Shown: positions 7,040 through 16,172 of the stretch, piece after piece
Layout of the letters: every line of letters begins with the position of its first letter
Position numbering within the stretch: position 1 is the first letter of the stretch
Assembly: GCA_964345295.1 (NCBI GenBank)
Contig: CAYFQG010000006.1
Location: forward strand, 1-63,686
Length of the DNA stretch: 63,686 nt
Source: JASBZA01 sp964345295
GTDB lineage: Bacteria > Bacillota > Clostridia > Saccharofermentanales > Fastidiosipilaceae
Direction of reading: 5' to 3'
Notes under the pieces: generated by a model
What the model was told of the DNA's origin: nothing
The model's input: only the letters and a program-made list of their open reading frames with translations
Database searches by the model: none
Translations under genes and position numbers: made by a program

Positions 7040-9090
7040 ATTCGCAAGCTGAAGACATAGATCCTTTCGTCCGTGAGGCTGAGGATTTAAAGAGAAGACT
7101 TTTTATTTCTGTCCCCCTGCTTCTCTTATTGATGTATGTCGCTATGTTTTCCATGTGGGGGGCACCCTTACCCTTCTTTATGGAAGGCAGAGAAGGAGCC
7201 GGGGCTTTTGCATTGACCCAGCTCCTTTTAACTGTGCCCATCATTTGGGCCAACCGGTCTTATTTTACACGGGGGTTTGGCTCGCTATTTAAGGGCCATC
7301 CCAACATGGATTCACTCATTGCTGTGGGTGCGGGTGCATCTTTGGCCTACGGTATTTTTGCTCTTTACCAGATTATTTACGGTTTGGGTTTTGCTTTACC
7401 GCAACGTGTCGACTTATACCGACACGATCTCTATTTTGAATCAGCGGCCATGATTTTGACCTTGATTACGATCGGCAAGTACATGGAGAGCCGGTCCAAA
7501 TCCAAGACAACCGATTCACTTAAAAAATTACTTAGCCTAAGGCCCCCTCAAGCCAGGGTCGTGCGTGATGATAAGGAGTTCTGGCTGCCTTTAGAGGAAG
7601 TAAGGGTTGGCGATAAAATCCGTATTAAACCCGGTGAAATTATCCCGGTAGACGGCAAGATCTTAGAAGGAGAGACCTCTATCGATCAGGCCTCCATTAC
7701 AGGTGAGTCCATCCCCGTGGCCAAAGCCCCCGGAGACCGAGTTATCTCTTCAACATTGAATCAAACCGGTACAATCTTATTTGAGGCAAGCCAGGTAGGC
7801 GAAGATACCACCATTTCTCAGATTATTGCTTTGGTAGAAGATGCCAATGTCAGTAAGGCCCCTATCCAGCGTTTGGCCGATAAGATTGCGGGGGTATTTG
7901 TTCCGGTGGTTATCGCTATCGCCTTAGTTGTCTTTGCCATTTGGTTTATCAGCGGAGTCGGTTTTGAGTTTTCTTTGAGACTGGCCATTACGGTCCTAGT
8001 TATTTCTTGCCCCTGTGCCTTGGGCCTGGCCACACCGGTAGCTATTATGGTCGGTTCCGGTAAGGGCGCTGAAAACGGCATCTTATTTAAAAATGCCGAA
8101 GCTCTGGAAGTCCTTCATGAAGTAGATACCCTGGTTTTAGATAAGACGGGAACCATCACAGAAGGAAAGCCTGTAGTGACCGATATTATTCCTTTAGGAG
8201 ACCATGACCCTGAAGAGCTCCTTAGCCTGGCAGCCAGTTTGGAGCAACACTCTGAGCAGCCTTTGGCCTTTGCCATTTTAGAAAAGGCCAAAGAAGACGG
8301 AACGGCTCTTCAAACAATCGAAGACTTCAAGTCTCATCCGGGTAAGGGTGTATCGGCCCTATTGGATGCTAAAACCATTTTGGGCGGAAACAGCAAGCTT
8401 ATGACGGCCTTTGGTATTGATATTACCGATCAGAAAGAGGCCATTCATCGACTGGCCGATGCCGGCAAAACCCCTATGTATTTTGCTTATGACGGCCGAT
8501 TAATAGGCCTTATCGCAGCCAGAGACGAACCCAAGAAAACCAGTGCAAAAGCGATCGAAGCCTTACATAAAGCCGGCTTAGACATCATGATGTTAACCGG
8601 TGATAATGAGAATACGGCAAGAGCTATGGCCGACGAACTGAATCTGGACCATTACCGGGCCGATGTTTTGCCTCAGGACAAGCATAAAGTAATAGAAGAC
8701 CTACAAGCTCAGGGTAAAAAAGTGGCCATGGTAGGCGATGGTGTGAACGATGCGCCTGCTTTAAAAAGGGCCGATATCGGCATTGCTTTAGGTGCCGGTA
8801 CAGACATTGCCATGGATTCGGCCGACCTGGTCCTTATAAAATCAGACCTGATGGATGTCTATAAGGCCTTCCGTCTGTCGCAGAGAACGGTAAGAATTAT
8901 TAAAGAGAACCTCTTCTGGGCCTTTATCTACAACATTCTTTTAATCCCTGTTGCGGGCGGCATCCTGTATCCAATTTGGAACATCAGCTTAAACCCCATG
9001 CTGGCCGCTTTGGCTATGAGTATCAGCTCGACCTTGGTCGTTCTGAATGCTCTGAGACTTAGGAATTTTGGTAAGAAGGAGATTCAGTAA
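7036..9090 (+). CDS. copA: Cu+-exporting P1B-type ATPase (CopA) frame
   Basis: A copper-translocating P-type ATPase with about eight membrane helices. Visible signatures: phosphatase loop TGES; metal site CPCALGLATP; phosphorylation site DKTGT; MVGDGVNDAPAL; and the last two helices with YN and MSISST, which complete the Cu+ sites. The usual nucleotide-domain SEHP reads SEQP here. Coding-like sequence begins right after the A run at 7027-7035. Between the frame's last stop (7000-7002) and TTG 7126/ATG 7129 there is no ATG, GTG or TTG. Those late codons sit inside the first membrane helix with no ribosome site. The protein is therefore best explained as a frameshifted extension of the HMA frame. 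Confidence 0.85.
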   Translation, partial: LDSQAEDIDPFVREAEDLKRRLFISVPLLLLLMYVAMFSMWGAPLPFFMEGREGAGAFALTQLLLTVPIIWANRSYFTRGFGSLFKGHPNMDSLIAVGAGASLAYGIFALYQIIYGLGFALPQRVDLYRHDLYFESAAMILTLITIGKYMESRSKSKTTDSLKKLLSLRPPQARVVRDDKEFWLPLEEVRVGDKIRIKPGEIIPVDGKILEGETSIDQASITGESIPVAKAPGDRVISSTLNQTGTILFEASQVGEDTTISQIIALVEDANVSKAPIQRLADKIAGVFVPVVIAIALVVFAIWFISGVGFEFSLRLAITVLVISCPCALGLATPVAIMVGSGKGAENGILFKNAEALEVLHEVDTLVLDKTGTITEGKPVVTDIIPLGDHDPEELLSLAASLEQHSEQPLAFAILEKAKEDGTALQTIEDFKSHPGKGVSALLDAKTILGGNSKLMTAFGIDITDQKEAIHRLADAGKTPMYFAYDGRLIGLIAARDEPKKTSAKAIEALHKAGLDIMMLTGDNENTARAMADELNLDHYRADVLPQDKHKVIEDLQAQGKKVAMVGDGVNDAPALKRADIGIALGAGTDIAMDSADLVLIKSDLMDVYKAFRLSQRTVRIIKENLFWAFIYNILLIPVAGGILYPIWNISLNPMLAALAMSISSTLVVLNALRLRNFGKKEIQ

Positions 9091-9091
9091 A

Positions 9092-9364
9092 ATGCAGGCA
9101 GATCGGGCTAAAACCATCCGGAAAATGAATATAATTAAGGGCCAAATAGAAGGAATTATCCGCATGATGGAAGAGGACCGCTATTGTATGGATATCTCCA
9201 ACCAGCTCCTGGCAGTGACACAAGCGCTAAAAGGAGTTAACGGAGATGTCCTTAGTGCCCACCTCCATTCCTGTGTTATGGACAGCTTGGGCAAACAAGA
9301 TCCGGACGACATGGAAGAGAAAATGGAAGAAATGACCAAGGTCATCCAGAAGCTTTTAAGGTAA
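9092..9364 (+). CDS. csoR: CsoR-type copper-sensing repressor
   Basis: A 90-aa all-helical repressor of the CsoR/RcnR (DUF156) family. The Cu+ ligands appear as Cys in RYCMDISNQL and His and Cys in HLHSCVMD, the C-H-C set of true copper sensors. It should bind the dyad at 6755-6771 and be released by Cu+. AAGAAGGAG lies 9 bases before ATG 9092. The gene starts 1 base after the ATPase stop, placing the repressor last in the operon it controls. Confidence 0.9.
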   Translation: MQADRAKTIRKMNIIKGQIEGIIRMMEEDRYCMDISNQLLAVTQALKGVNGDVLSAHLHSCVMDSLGKQDPDDMEEKMEEMTKVIQKLLR

Positions 9365-9374
9365 AATATGCGCC

Positions 9375-10451
9375 ATGTTTATGAAATATATCTCTTATCT
9401 AAAAAAAGCTTCTCTTAGCCTGGTCTTAATCGGGGCCATCTTGTTGACCTCGTGCCAAACGGCTTCTAAACCGAAGAAGCAAAACTATTCGGCCCAGTTT
9501 TTCACCTATTTTGATACCGTAAGCGAAATCAAGGTTTACGGTATGGAGTTGGATAGCTTCAATGAAGTGAAGAAATTAATTGAAGAAGATCTAAAGACCT
9601 ATCATGAGCTCTACGATATCTATCACACTTACGAGGGCATGGTGAATATCTATGACCTAAACAGCAAAGCAGGACAAGGCCCGCAAAAAGTGGATGAAAA
9701 AATTATAGACATGCTGACTTTCTCTAAACAAGTTTACGAGCTTAGTCAGGGTAAGGTCAACATTGCCATGGGCTCTGTCCTGAAGATTTGGCACGACCAT
9801 AGGGAAGAGGCCAAAGAAAATCCGGACAAGGCCCGCTTGCCCAATTTGGATGCATTAAAAGAGGCTAACCGACACACGGACATAAAAAATCTCCTTATCG
9901 ATAAGGAGAATAAAACCGTAGATCTTACAGATCCCGCCATGCGCCTGGATGTTGGCGCTATTGCCAAGGGTTATGCCACGGAGAGGATTGCCCGGAAATT
10001 AGAAGATCTGGGCTATAGCGGAATATTACTTAATATCGGTGGCAATATCCGAACCGTGGGTTATAAAAACGGTGAAGAGGGACTGTGGACGATTGGTATT
10101 GATAACCCCGTAGAAGAAACCGGAAAAAGCGGGGCTTATACAGACCGTGTAAGAGTAGGACCGGGAGCCGTCGTAACGTCCGGCCTTTATCAACGTTATT
10201 TTATCTATGAAGGGAAGAAGTACCACCACATAATTGATCCGGACAGTTTGTTTCCGGAATATCGCTATCTGATGGTCAGTATAGTATGCCCCTCCTCAGC
10301 CCTAGCGGACGGCCTTTCTACGGCACTGTTCAACATGGACTTAGAAGAGGGGCAAAAGCTTATTGATTCAATAGAAGATACTGAAGCCTTGTGGCTAAAG
10401 ATGGATGGCTCTATAGTAAAGAGTAAAGGCTTCGAGGCTCTGGAGCCCTAA
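9375..10451 (+). CDS. apbE: FAD:protein FMN transferase (ApbE) lipoprotein
   Basis: A 358-aa extracytoplasmic enzyme that moves FMN from FAD onto a threonine of target proteins, using Mg2+. A signal peptide ends in the lipobox LLTSC (about residue 27). The ApbE core includes FFTYFDTVSEI near the start and RLDVGAIAKGYATERI. The obvious targets are RnfG and RnfD encoded from 16172 on. It starts 10 bp after csoR but faces the same way, so read-through from the copper operon is possible. Confidence 0.9.
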   Translation: MFMKYISYLKKASLSLVLIGAILLTSCQTASKPKKQNYSAQFFTYFDTVSEIKVYGMELDSFNEVKKLIEEDLKTYHELYDIYHTYEGMVNIYDLNSKAGQGPQKVDEKIIDMLTFSKQVYELSQGKVNIAMGSVLKIWHDHREEAKENPDKARLPNLDALKEANRHTDIKNLLIDKENKTVDLTDPAMRLDVGAIAKGYATERIARKLEDLGYSGILLNIGGNIRTVGYKNGEEGLWTIGIDNPVEETGKSGAYTDRVRVGPGAVVTSGLYQRYFIYEGKKYHHIIDPDSLFPEYRYLMVSIVCPSSALADGLSTALFNMDLEEGQKLIDSIEDTEALWLKMDGSIVKSKGFEALEP

Positions 10452-10483
10452 TAAGAGTCATCCTAGAACTTCCGTCTCTAATC

Positions 10484-11407
10484 TTAAGACCAGAGCTTTT
10501 CGGGATATTCGCCTCGGTCAACCATATCTTGGATAGCCTGAACAACTTCAGCCTTGTCTTCGTGGTAGGTAATTCCGTACCATTTGGAATCGGATTTTAA
10601 GACGTCTACCACAGCCTTATTATCAGCCAAGAGAGCCTTAACCAGGTCAGGTAAGAGGTATTCACCCTTGAGCGGGTCTTCCTTCGCGGTCTGATCTAAG
10701 AAAGCGGGGAAGTTTTTAGCTAAAACATCCAAGAACTCAACAGGGAAGCCCCAGAGATTCATGGAGACAATATCATCATCATTTAAAGGCTCATAGGTCT
10801 CACCCTTATCCAAGGTAAAGTAGATGCCGTCTTCCAAAATCTCAATCTGTTTTCTCTCATCAACGTTGATCAATTCGGATTTGTCATTTACCTGGCAAAT
10901 ACCTCTGGAAACATAACCGTTCTCGGAAACAGTGTTCTTCAGAAGATAACCTACCATGGCCATGTGGAGAAGTTCTTTCTGATCGTGTTCCGTGCTTAAG
11001 AAATCGTAGATGGTCTTAAAAGCATCTCTGCCGTAGAAATCATCGGCATTAATAACGGCAAAGGGTGCATCAATAACATCGGCGGCACAAAGGATTGCAT
11101 GAGAGGTTCCCCAGGGCTTCTCACGGCCTTCGGGAATAGAGTAGCCTTCGGGCAACTTGTCTAATTCCTGATAGGCGTAACGTACGTCCATATGGCGGCC
11201 AACACGGTCACCTACTTCTTTTTTGAACTGCTCAGCGATTGCATCCTTAATAACAAAAACAACTGTTTCAAAACCGGCTCTCTTGGCATCGAAAACAGAG
11301 TAGTCCAAAATCACTTCGCCCGAAGGGCCGATCGGATCAATCTGCTTTAAACCGCCGTAACGACTTCCCATACCTGCAGCCATAATTACTAAAATTGGTT
11401 TTTTCAT
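10484..11407 (-). CDS. Sugar nucleotidyltransferase-family protein
   Basis: A 307-aa Rossmann-like nucleotidyltransferase. The N-terminal signature MAAGMGSRYGGLKQIDPIGP is the nucleotide-binding G-x-G-x-R loop, followed by INADDFYGRDAF, the metal-binding aspartate motif. Proteins of this group are usually labelled as sugar-phosphate nucleotidyltransferases; the sugar cannot be told here. A strong GGAGG site precedes the ATG. It is divergent from yitT. Confidence 0.7.
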   Translation of the reverse strand: MKKPILVIMAAGMGSRYGGLKQIDPIGPSGEVILDYSVFDAKRAGFETVVFVIKDAIAEQFKKEVGDRVGRHMDVRYAYQELDKLPEGYSIPEGREKPWGTSHAILCAADVIDAPFAVINADDFYGRDAFKTIYDFLSTEHDQKELLHMAMVGYLLKNTVSENGYVSRGICQVNDKSELINVDERKQIEILEDGIYFTLDKGETYEPLNDDDIVSMNLWGFPVEFLDVLAKNFPAFLDQTAKEDPLKGEYLLPDLVKALLADNKAVVDVLKSDSKWYGITYHEDKAEVVQAIQDMVDRGEYPEKLWS

Positions 11408-11481
11408 TTTTTGCCTCCGTGGTAGAATATATTCGTTATGACTTTAGCACAAATTAAAAGGCTTAGAAAGGGATTTTAACC

Positions 11482-12423
11482 TTGGAAAAATGGATTGAGA
11501 GTAGGATAGGGAAGGAAGTTAAAGATTTCCTTTTTTTGTTGTTCGGCTGCCTTATCGCCGGGATTGCCATTAATGTTCTTTACATACCGTCAGGCTTCAG
11601 TATGGGAGGCATTTCAGGTTTAGCCCAATCTTTTTATCTGATGATAGGTGAAAACTCCATCATTAGTCTAGGTATGATGTCCATGCTGCTGAATGTACCT
11701 ATCTTACTGATGGGCTGGAAGGTTTTCGGCTTCAAGATGGTCTACCGATCTATAATCGGCACCGTCGTATTCTCTTTCATGATTGACTTTACAGCCTGGT
11801 TTACCCGTGATTGGTTTCAGGCCATCATCGGACCTTTGAACATCGGAGGCCACACCGATCGCCTGGTTTTGGCCTTGTTCGGCGGTGTCTTGTTCGGACT
11901 GGGTTTAGGTGTGATTTTCTTCGGCCATTACACAACCGGAGGGACAGACATATTGGCATTTGTGGCCAAGAAATCCTTTCCCCATCTTAGTATCGGTACC
12001 TTTATTTTTGTACTGGATATGATTGTTATTGCTATCTACGTCACCACACTAAGTGTGCTAAAGGGTCAGCCGGATATCGTATCAGCGCTTTATTCTCTGG
12101 TGGCTCTATATATGGGAGCCAAGCTTACCGACCAAGTTCTTTTAGGTAATAAGGCGTCCGCCCAGGCCTGCTACATCATATCGGACCATGCGGAAGTAAT
12201 AGCCAAGAGTATCCTCGAGACCATGAATCGCGGCGTAACGGGACTGAAGGGCCAAGGCAAATACACAGGTTCTTATAAGGAAGTCCTTTTCATCGTCGTC
12301 TCGGCCAAAGAAATTCCCGATCTAAAACGTCTGGTGCACGATGCCGACCCCAGCGCCTTTATGATTGTTTCGGATGTAAGAGAAGTTGCCGGAGAGGGCT
12401 TTGTAACAGACGAGATTTTTTAG
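11482..12423 (+). CDS. YitT-family membrane protein
   Basis: A 313-aa protein with five to six membrane helices (DUF161, roughly residues 15-200) followed by a soluble DUF2179 domain ending EVAGEGFVTDEIF. Function in the family is not established. The start is a TTG at 11482 with AGAAAGG upstream. Its stop overlaps the stop of the convergent P-II-like gene (12420-12423). Confidence 0.8.
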   Translation: MEKWIESRIGKEVKDFLFLLFGCLIAGIAINVLYIPSGFSMGGISGLAQSFYLMIGENSIISLGMMSMLLNVPILLMGWKVFGFKMVYRSIIGTVVFSFMIDFTAWFTRDWFQAIIGPLNIGGHTDRLVLALFGGVLFGLGLGVIFFGHYTTGGTDILAFVAKKSFPHLSIGTFIFVLDMIVIAIYVTTLSVLKGQPDIVSALYSLVALYMGAKLTDQVLLGNKASAQACYIISDHAEVIAKSILETMNRGVTGLKGQGKYTGSYKEVLFIVVSAKEIPDLKRLVHDADPSAFMIVSDVREVAGEGFVTDEIF

Positions 12424-13106
12424 CCCTCGTAAAGACCTACGGTAGACTCAACGTCTTCCACGTATAAGATGCCGTTACCGGATTGGTCCAATTTAATCTT
12501 ATCGTTAATAGATTTAATGACCGGTTCCAAATATTGATTGGGTGTCAGGATTATAACCAACTCTTTTTCCGGGACAATTTCAAAGCCGAAAAGTTTAGCA
12601 TGCTCTTCGGTCGCCGATCCGTGTCCGTGTAAAATGGTTCCGCCCCTGGCGCCGCCTTGTCTGGCTGCTTCGATAACTTCATCTGCCAAGCCCAAATCCA
12701 CAATGACACTAATTTTCTTATACATATTGCCCTCCTCACGGCATAACTCTAAACAAATATCTTGAAGTTCTTGGGCATCGAAAGCTTCTATAGGTGTGAT
12801 GCCGAATAACAGTGGTTTCAAATAGGCGATTCCCTGACCGGGATTTCCCAAATGCAAGCGTTCTTTCAGAACATCCAACATGGCGTCGGCCTTGTCTTCC
12901 GGCAGAGCAAAATGGTACTGAAGTTTGCCTTGGTTTCTGACACCCAAGTGCTTGAGCCAGGAACCCTTGACTGTCCCTTTGGCCCGTAATGCCATGGAAA
13001 TCGGAACCGCATATTCTTCCATAATATCTTCAACCTGCTTGCGCTTGGTATCATTAACAATAAGGTGTAATAACTTATAGGGCCTCAGAGGCTTTTTCTC
13101 TGTCAT
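12420..13106 (-). CDS. P-II-like regulatory protein paired with DUF1538
   Basis: A 228-aa protein that appears to carry two P-II-like (GlnB-fold) halves: PYKLLHLIVNDTKRKQVEDI at the start, and KKISVIVDLGLADEVIEAAR with ARGGTILHGHG in the second half. P-II proteins sense nucleotides and 2-oxoglutarate and bind transporters. The T-loop tyrosine of classical GlnB is not obvious. It starts 3 bases after the DUF1538 membrane protein stop, so the two are an operon and this is probably its regulator (inference). Confidence 0.65.
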   Translation of the reverse strand: MTEKKPLRPYKLLHLIVNDTKRKQVEDIMEEYAVPISMALRAKGTVKGSWLKHLGVRNQGKLQYHFALPEDKADAMLDVLKERLHLGNPGQGIAYLKPLLFGITPIEAFDAQELQDICLELCREEGNMYKKISVIVDLGLADEVIEAARQGGARGGTILHGHGSATEEHAKLFGFEIVPEKELVIILTPNQYLEPVIKSINDKIKLDQSGNGILYVEDVESTVGLYEG

Positions 13107-13108
13107 GA

Positions 13109-14605
13109 TTAGGACTCCTTTTGTTTTCCTTTTTCTAAATGCTTAGTTCGCTGCTTATAAATAATACCCAGTAGTTGCAAAGATAAAATAGGCACGGCCG
13201 CTACTATAGCAATCATACCGAAACCGTCAACTACGACATCGGCTCCGGGAACTGCGCGCGATAAACCTTGTACGAAGGCCAAAGCAAAGGTCGCGGTCAT
13301 CGGTCCCGAAGCGACACCGCCTGCATCGAAGGCAATGCCAACAAATAACTCGGGAACCATAAAGGATGCTATTACAGAAATACCGAAGCCGGGCAATAGA
13401 TACATCCAAAGCTGAATGCCCGGTACCAGAATTCTTAGAATGGACAAGAATATGGCCAGGCCGACCGCAACAGATAGGAAGGCCAAAACCAAGGGACGTC
13501 GGACATAACCACCTGTCACGTCTTCCACCTGATGGGTTAATACGTAGACAGCCGGTTCTGCTAAAACCGTAACCAGGCCCAAAATGAAACCAACTAAGAG
13601 AGCGGGGACTTTAGAATCCAGGTTGCCCATACCGACACCTAAATAAGAACCGACATCCATAAAGCCGCCGTATACACCTAAAAAGAAGATACTAAGACCG
13701 ATATAGGTAAAAAACATACCTCTGAAAATACTGATAAACTCCGATTTTCTCCTGGGTTTATCTACAAAGTAGAAAATCAGATAAGCAATCAGAATGGGTC
13801 CCAGAGACATTAATGACTCCCACAAGATCTGAGGAATAAGATGGAGATAATGTTTAACAATACCGTCATCAGAAACTGCTTCCACAGGTAACTCGCCGCC
13901 CAATTTATCAACGCCCATAATAAGTCCGGTCAACAGCACACCGATAATAGCGCCCGTAGAAGCAATTCCGACCAAACCGAAAGCGTCTACTTCAGACTTA
14001 TCCGAACGTTTCTTCATAGCCGCTACACCACCGGACAAAGCCAATAAGAAGGGAACGGTGATGGCTCCGGTTGTTGACCCCGAGGCATCGAAGGCTATGG
14101 CTAAGAACTCTGGTGAAGACAACAAGGATAGTATGGCAATAATCCCATAAGCCAATAAGAAGACATATTGGAGCGGAATCGAATAACCGATACGGATTTG
14201 GCCCAGTGTCATCATGACGCCTAGTCCGATAGAGACTACAACAACCATCAGATTTTTGGGAAACTGGCCGGCCGTTACCTTGTCGACTTGTTGGGCCAAG
14301 ATATGAAGGTCGGGTTCTGCGAAGGAAATAAAAAAGCCCAGGATAAGCGATACGGTTATGACTAAGGCCAAAGAATTAGTCCTAGTAAGGCTTCGACCCA
14401 CCTTATGACCGATGGGGTCGATCGATTCATCAATGCCGGACAAAAAGATGGAAAGTCCGATTAAAACCAAGAGTGCACCGACACTGAAACTTACAATCTG
14501 CTCGGTTGATAAGGGTACCCAGATAAAATGAATAAGAAAAACAATTAGGGTAACAGGGAAGACCGAGATAAAAACGTCTTTAACTTTCTTAAATATTTCG
14601 CCCAC
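13109..14605 (-). CDS. DUF1538 integral membrane protein, two-repeat
   Basis: A polytopic membrane protein of 498 aa with about 12 helices. It looks internally duplicated: FAEPDLHILAQQVDKVTAG and LAEPAVYVLTHQVEDVTGG match, as do PEFLAIAFDASGSTTG and PELFVGIAFDAGGVASG. Two copies of the same membrane unit are typical of secondary transporters, but the substrate is unknown. GTG at 14605 is chosen because AGAAGG lies 6 bases before it; the frame stays open to a TTG at 14656 that has no ribosome site. Confidence 0.75.
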   Translation of the reverse strand: MGEIFKKVKDVFISVFPVTLIVFLIHFIWVPLSTEQIVSFSVGALLVLIGLSIFLSGIDESIDPIGHKVGRSLTRTNSLALVITVSLILGFFISFAEPDLHILAQQVDKVTAGQFPKNLMVVVVSIGLGVMMTLGQIRIGYSIPLQYVFLLAYGIIAILSLLSSPEFLAIAFDASGSTTGAITVPFLLALSGGVAAMKKRSDKSEVDAFGLVGIASTGAIIGVLLTGLIMGVDKLGGELPVEAVSDDGIVKHYLHLIPQILWESLMSLGPILIAYLIFYFVDKPRRKSEFISIFRGMFFTYIGLSIFFLGVYGGFMDVGSYLGVGMGNLDSKVPALLVGFILGLVTVLAEPAVYVLTHQVEDVTGGYVRRPLVLAFLSVAVGLAIFLSILRILVPGIQLWMYLLPGFGISVIASFMVPELFVGIAFDAGGVASGPMTATFALAFVQGLSRAVPGADVVVDGFGMIAIVAAVPILSLQLLGIIYKQRTKHLEKGKQKES

Positions 14606-14711
14606 AAACTGCCTTCTTTCTAAATAAAATCTTAATAGGGATGGATATCGATTCAATCGATTTTTGACATGTGCTTAACCTTACACAAGAATAACATAAA
14701 CGGCAAGATTT

Positions 14712-14740
14712 TTTGCATGATTTTTACTTAAAGATATAAT
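14712..14740 (+). promoter_or_regulatory. Promoter of the rnf operon
   Basis: TTTGCA (14712-14717) and a perfect TATAAT (14735-14740) are 17 bp apart. The leader is about 70 nt to the rnfC ATG. Confidence 0.75.
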
Positions 14741-14813
14741 AATAGAAACAGTTCTCCGTTAATAGTCAATTGATAGAGAATGACCAATTTACGCATAGTT
14801 TGGAGGAAAGTGT

Positions 14814-16172
14814 ATGCGAGTGAAACTCCCTGATGGAGTTAAGGATCAAGTCGCTCATATTAAGGGCGGCATCCATCCCGACTACAACAAAAACACGCAT
14901 AACTCTGAGCCCGTTACAATGCCTTCACCTAAAACCGTAAGGTTACCTGTGTCTATGCACATAGGTACAGCCTGCGAGCCTATTGTCAAGGTTCGAGATA
15001 AGGTAGGCTTGGGCCAAGTTATAGCAGACAGTACGTCACGGATTTCCAGTCCTATTCATGCCACGGTTTCCGGTACGGTCAAGTCAATCAGAGAAGGTGA
15101 CGTGACCAGCTCGGGATCCAAGGTACAGATTATCGAAATCGAATCGGACGGTGAGATGAGGCCTTATGAGGGTTTGAAGGTCCCCGAAATCCGGTCAAAA
15201 GAGGATTTTATTAAGGCAGTCCGTGATTCGGGTGTCGTGGGTCTGGGCGGAGCCGGTTTTCCTACATCTGCCAAGTTAGACACGCCGCCGGGAATTACAA
15301 TCGATACTCTGGTTGTTAACGGTGCCGAGTGTGAGCCTTATATCACAGTGGACGACTATGCCATGAATAACGATATTGAACCTTTCTTCATAGGTTTAAC
15401 CAACACTATGAAGTGGTTAAATATCGACCGTGCTATTATCGGCATTGAAGATAATAAGGTAGAGGCTATGCAAAACTTACTTTCTTACATTAAGAAAGAT
15501 CCCGCACTGGATATTAAAAAAAATATCGACGTGGTCAGTTTTAAGGCCCAGTATCCCCAGGGTGCTGAGAAAATCATCATCTATCAGACAACCGGCCGCA
15601 AGGTTCCCGTAGGAAAGCTCCCGCATGACGTCGGTGTCTTGGTCCTGAACGTGAATACCTTGTTGGAAATCGGTATCTTCATCAGTACGGGTATGCCCTT
15701 ATTAACACGTCTGATTACCGTGGACGGCTCTGCGGTCAGAACGCCTATGAATGTCGTTGTGCCGATTGGTACATCCATAGCGGAAGTTTTAGACTTTGTC
15801 GGTTTAAGAGAGAATCCCAGCCTGGTTATCATGGGCGGACCTATGATGGGTGTAGCCGTTTCCAGTTTGGACAAAACCATCATCAAGCAAAATAACGCCC
15901 TCCTGGCTTTAACCGAGAAGGACTATAGCCTGGCTGACGAATCCGAGTGTATACGCTGCGCCCATTGTATAGATCATTGTCCCATGCACCTCCAACCGAC
16001 TTCTATCATGAAGGCTTTTAAGAAGGATGAAATGGACAAGGTCATGGACTTGCAAGTCATGGCTTGTATCGAGTGCGGATGCTGCGACTATGTTTGTCCG
16101 GCCAAAATTCCCCTGGTCCACTATATGCGCTCGGCTAAAACTAAAGTATGTGAATTAGGAGGTCACAAGTAA
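14814..16172 (+). CDS. rnfC: Rnf complex subunit C (NADH/flavin/Fe-S subunit)
   Basis: The cytosolic subunit that exchanges electrons with NAD. Its 452 aa hold an N-terminal barrel-sandwich part (HIGTACEPIVKVRDKVGLG), the flavin/NADH loop GLGGAGFPTSAKL near residue 145, and two 4Fe-4S motifs, CIRCAHCIDHCP and CIECGCCDYVCP, at about residues 380-430. GGAGGA precedes the ATG. It is the first gene of an order C-D-G-E-A-B that is standard in Clostridia, and its last base overlaps rnfD. Confidence 0.95.
   Translation: MRVKLPDGVKDQVAHIKGGIHPDYNKNTHNSEPVTMPSPKTVRLPVSMHIGTACEPIVKVRDKVGLGQVIADSTSRISSPIHATVSGTVKSIREGDVTSSGSKVQIIEIESDGEMRPYEGLKVPEIRSKEDFIKAVRDSGVVGLGGAGFPTSAKLDTPPGITIDTLVVNGAECEPYITVDDYAMNNDIEPFFIGLTNTMKWLNIDRAIIGIEDNKVEAMQNLLSYIKKDPALDIKKNIDVVSFKAQYPQGAEKIIIYQTTGRKVPVGKLPHDVGVLVLNVNTLLEIGIFISTGMPLLTRLITVDGSAVRTPMNVVVPIGTSIAEVLDFVGLRENPSLVIMGGPMMGVAVSSLDKTIIKQNNALLALTEKDYSLADESECIRCAHCIDHCPMHLQPTSIMKAFKKDEMDKVMDLQVMACIECGCCDYVCPAKIPLVHYMRSAKTKVCELGGHK

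Noticed and set aside
7129..9090. Cu+ ATPase starting at its first ATG
   Set aside because: This start would cut into the first membrane helix, has no ribosome site, and leaves about 30 well-coded residues upstream unexplained. The frame clearly begins at the A run.
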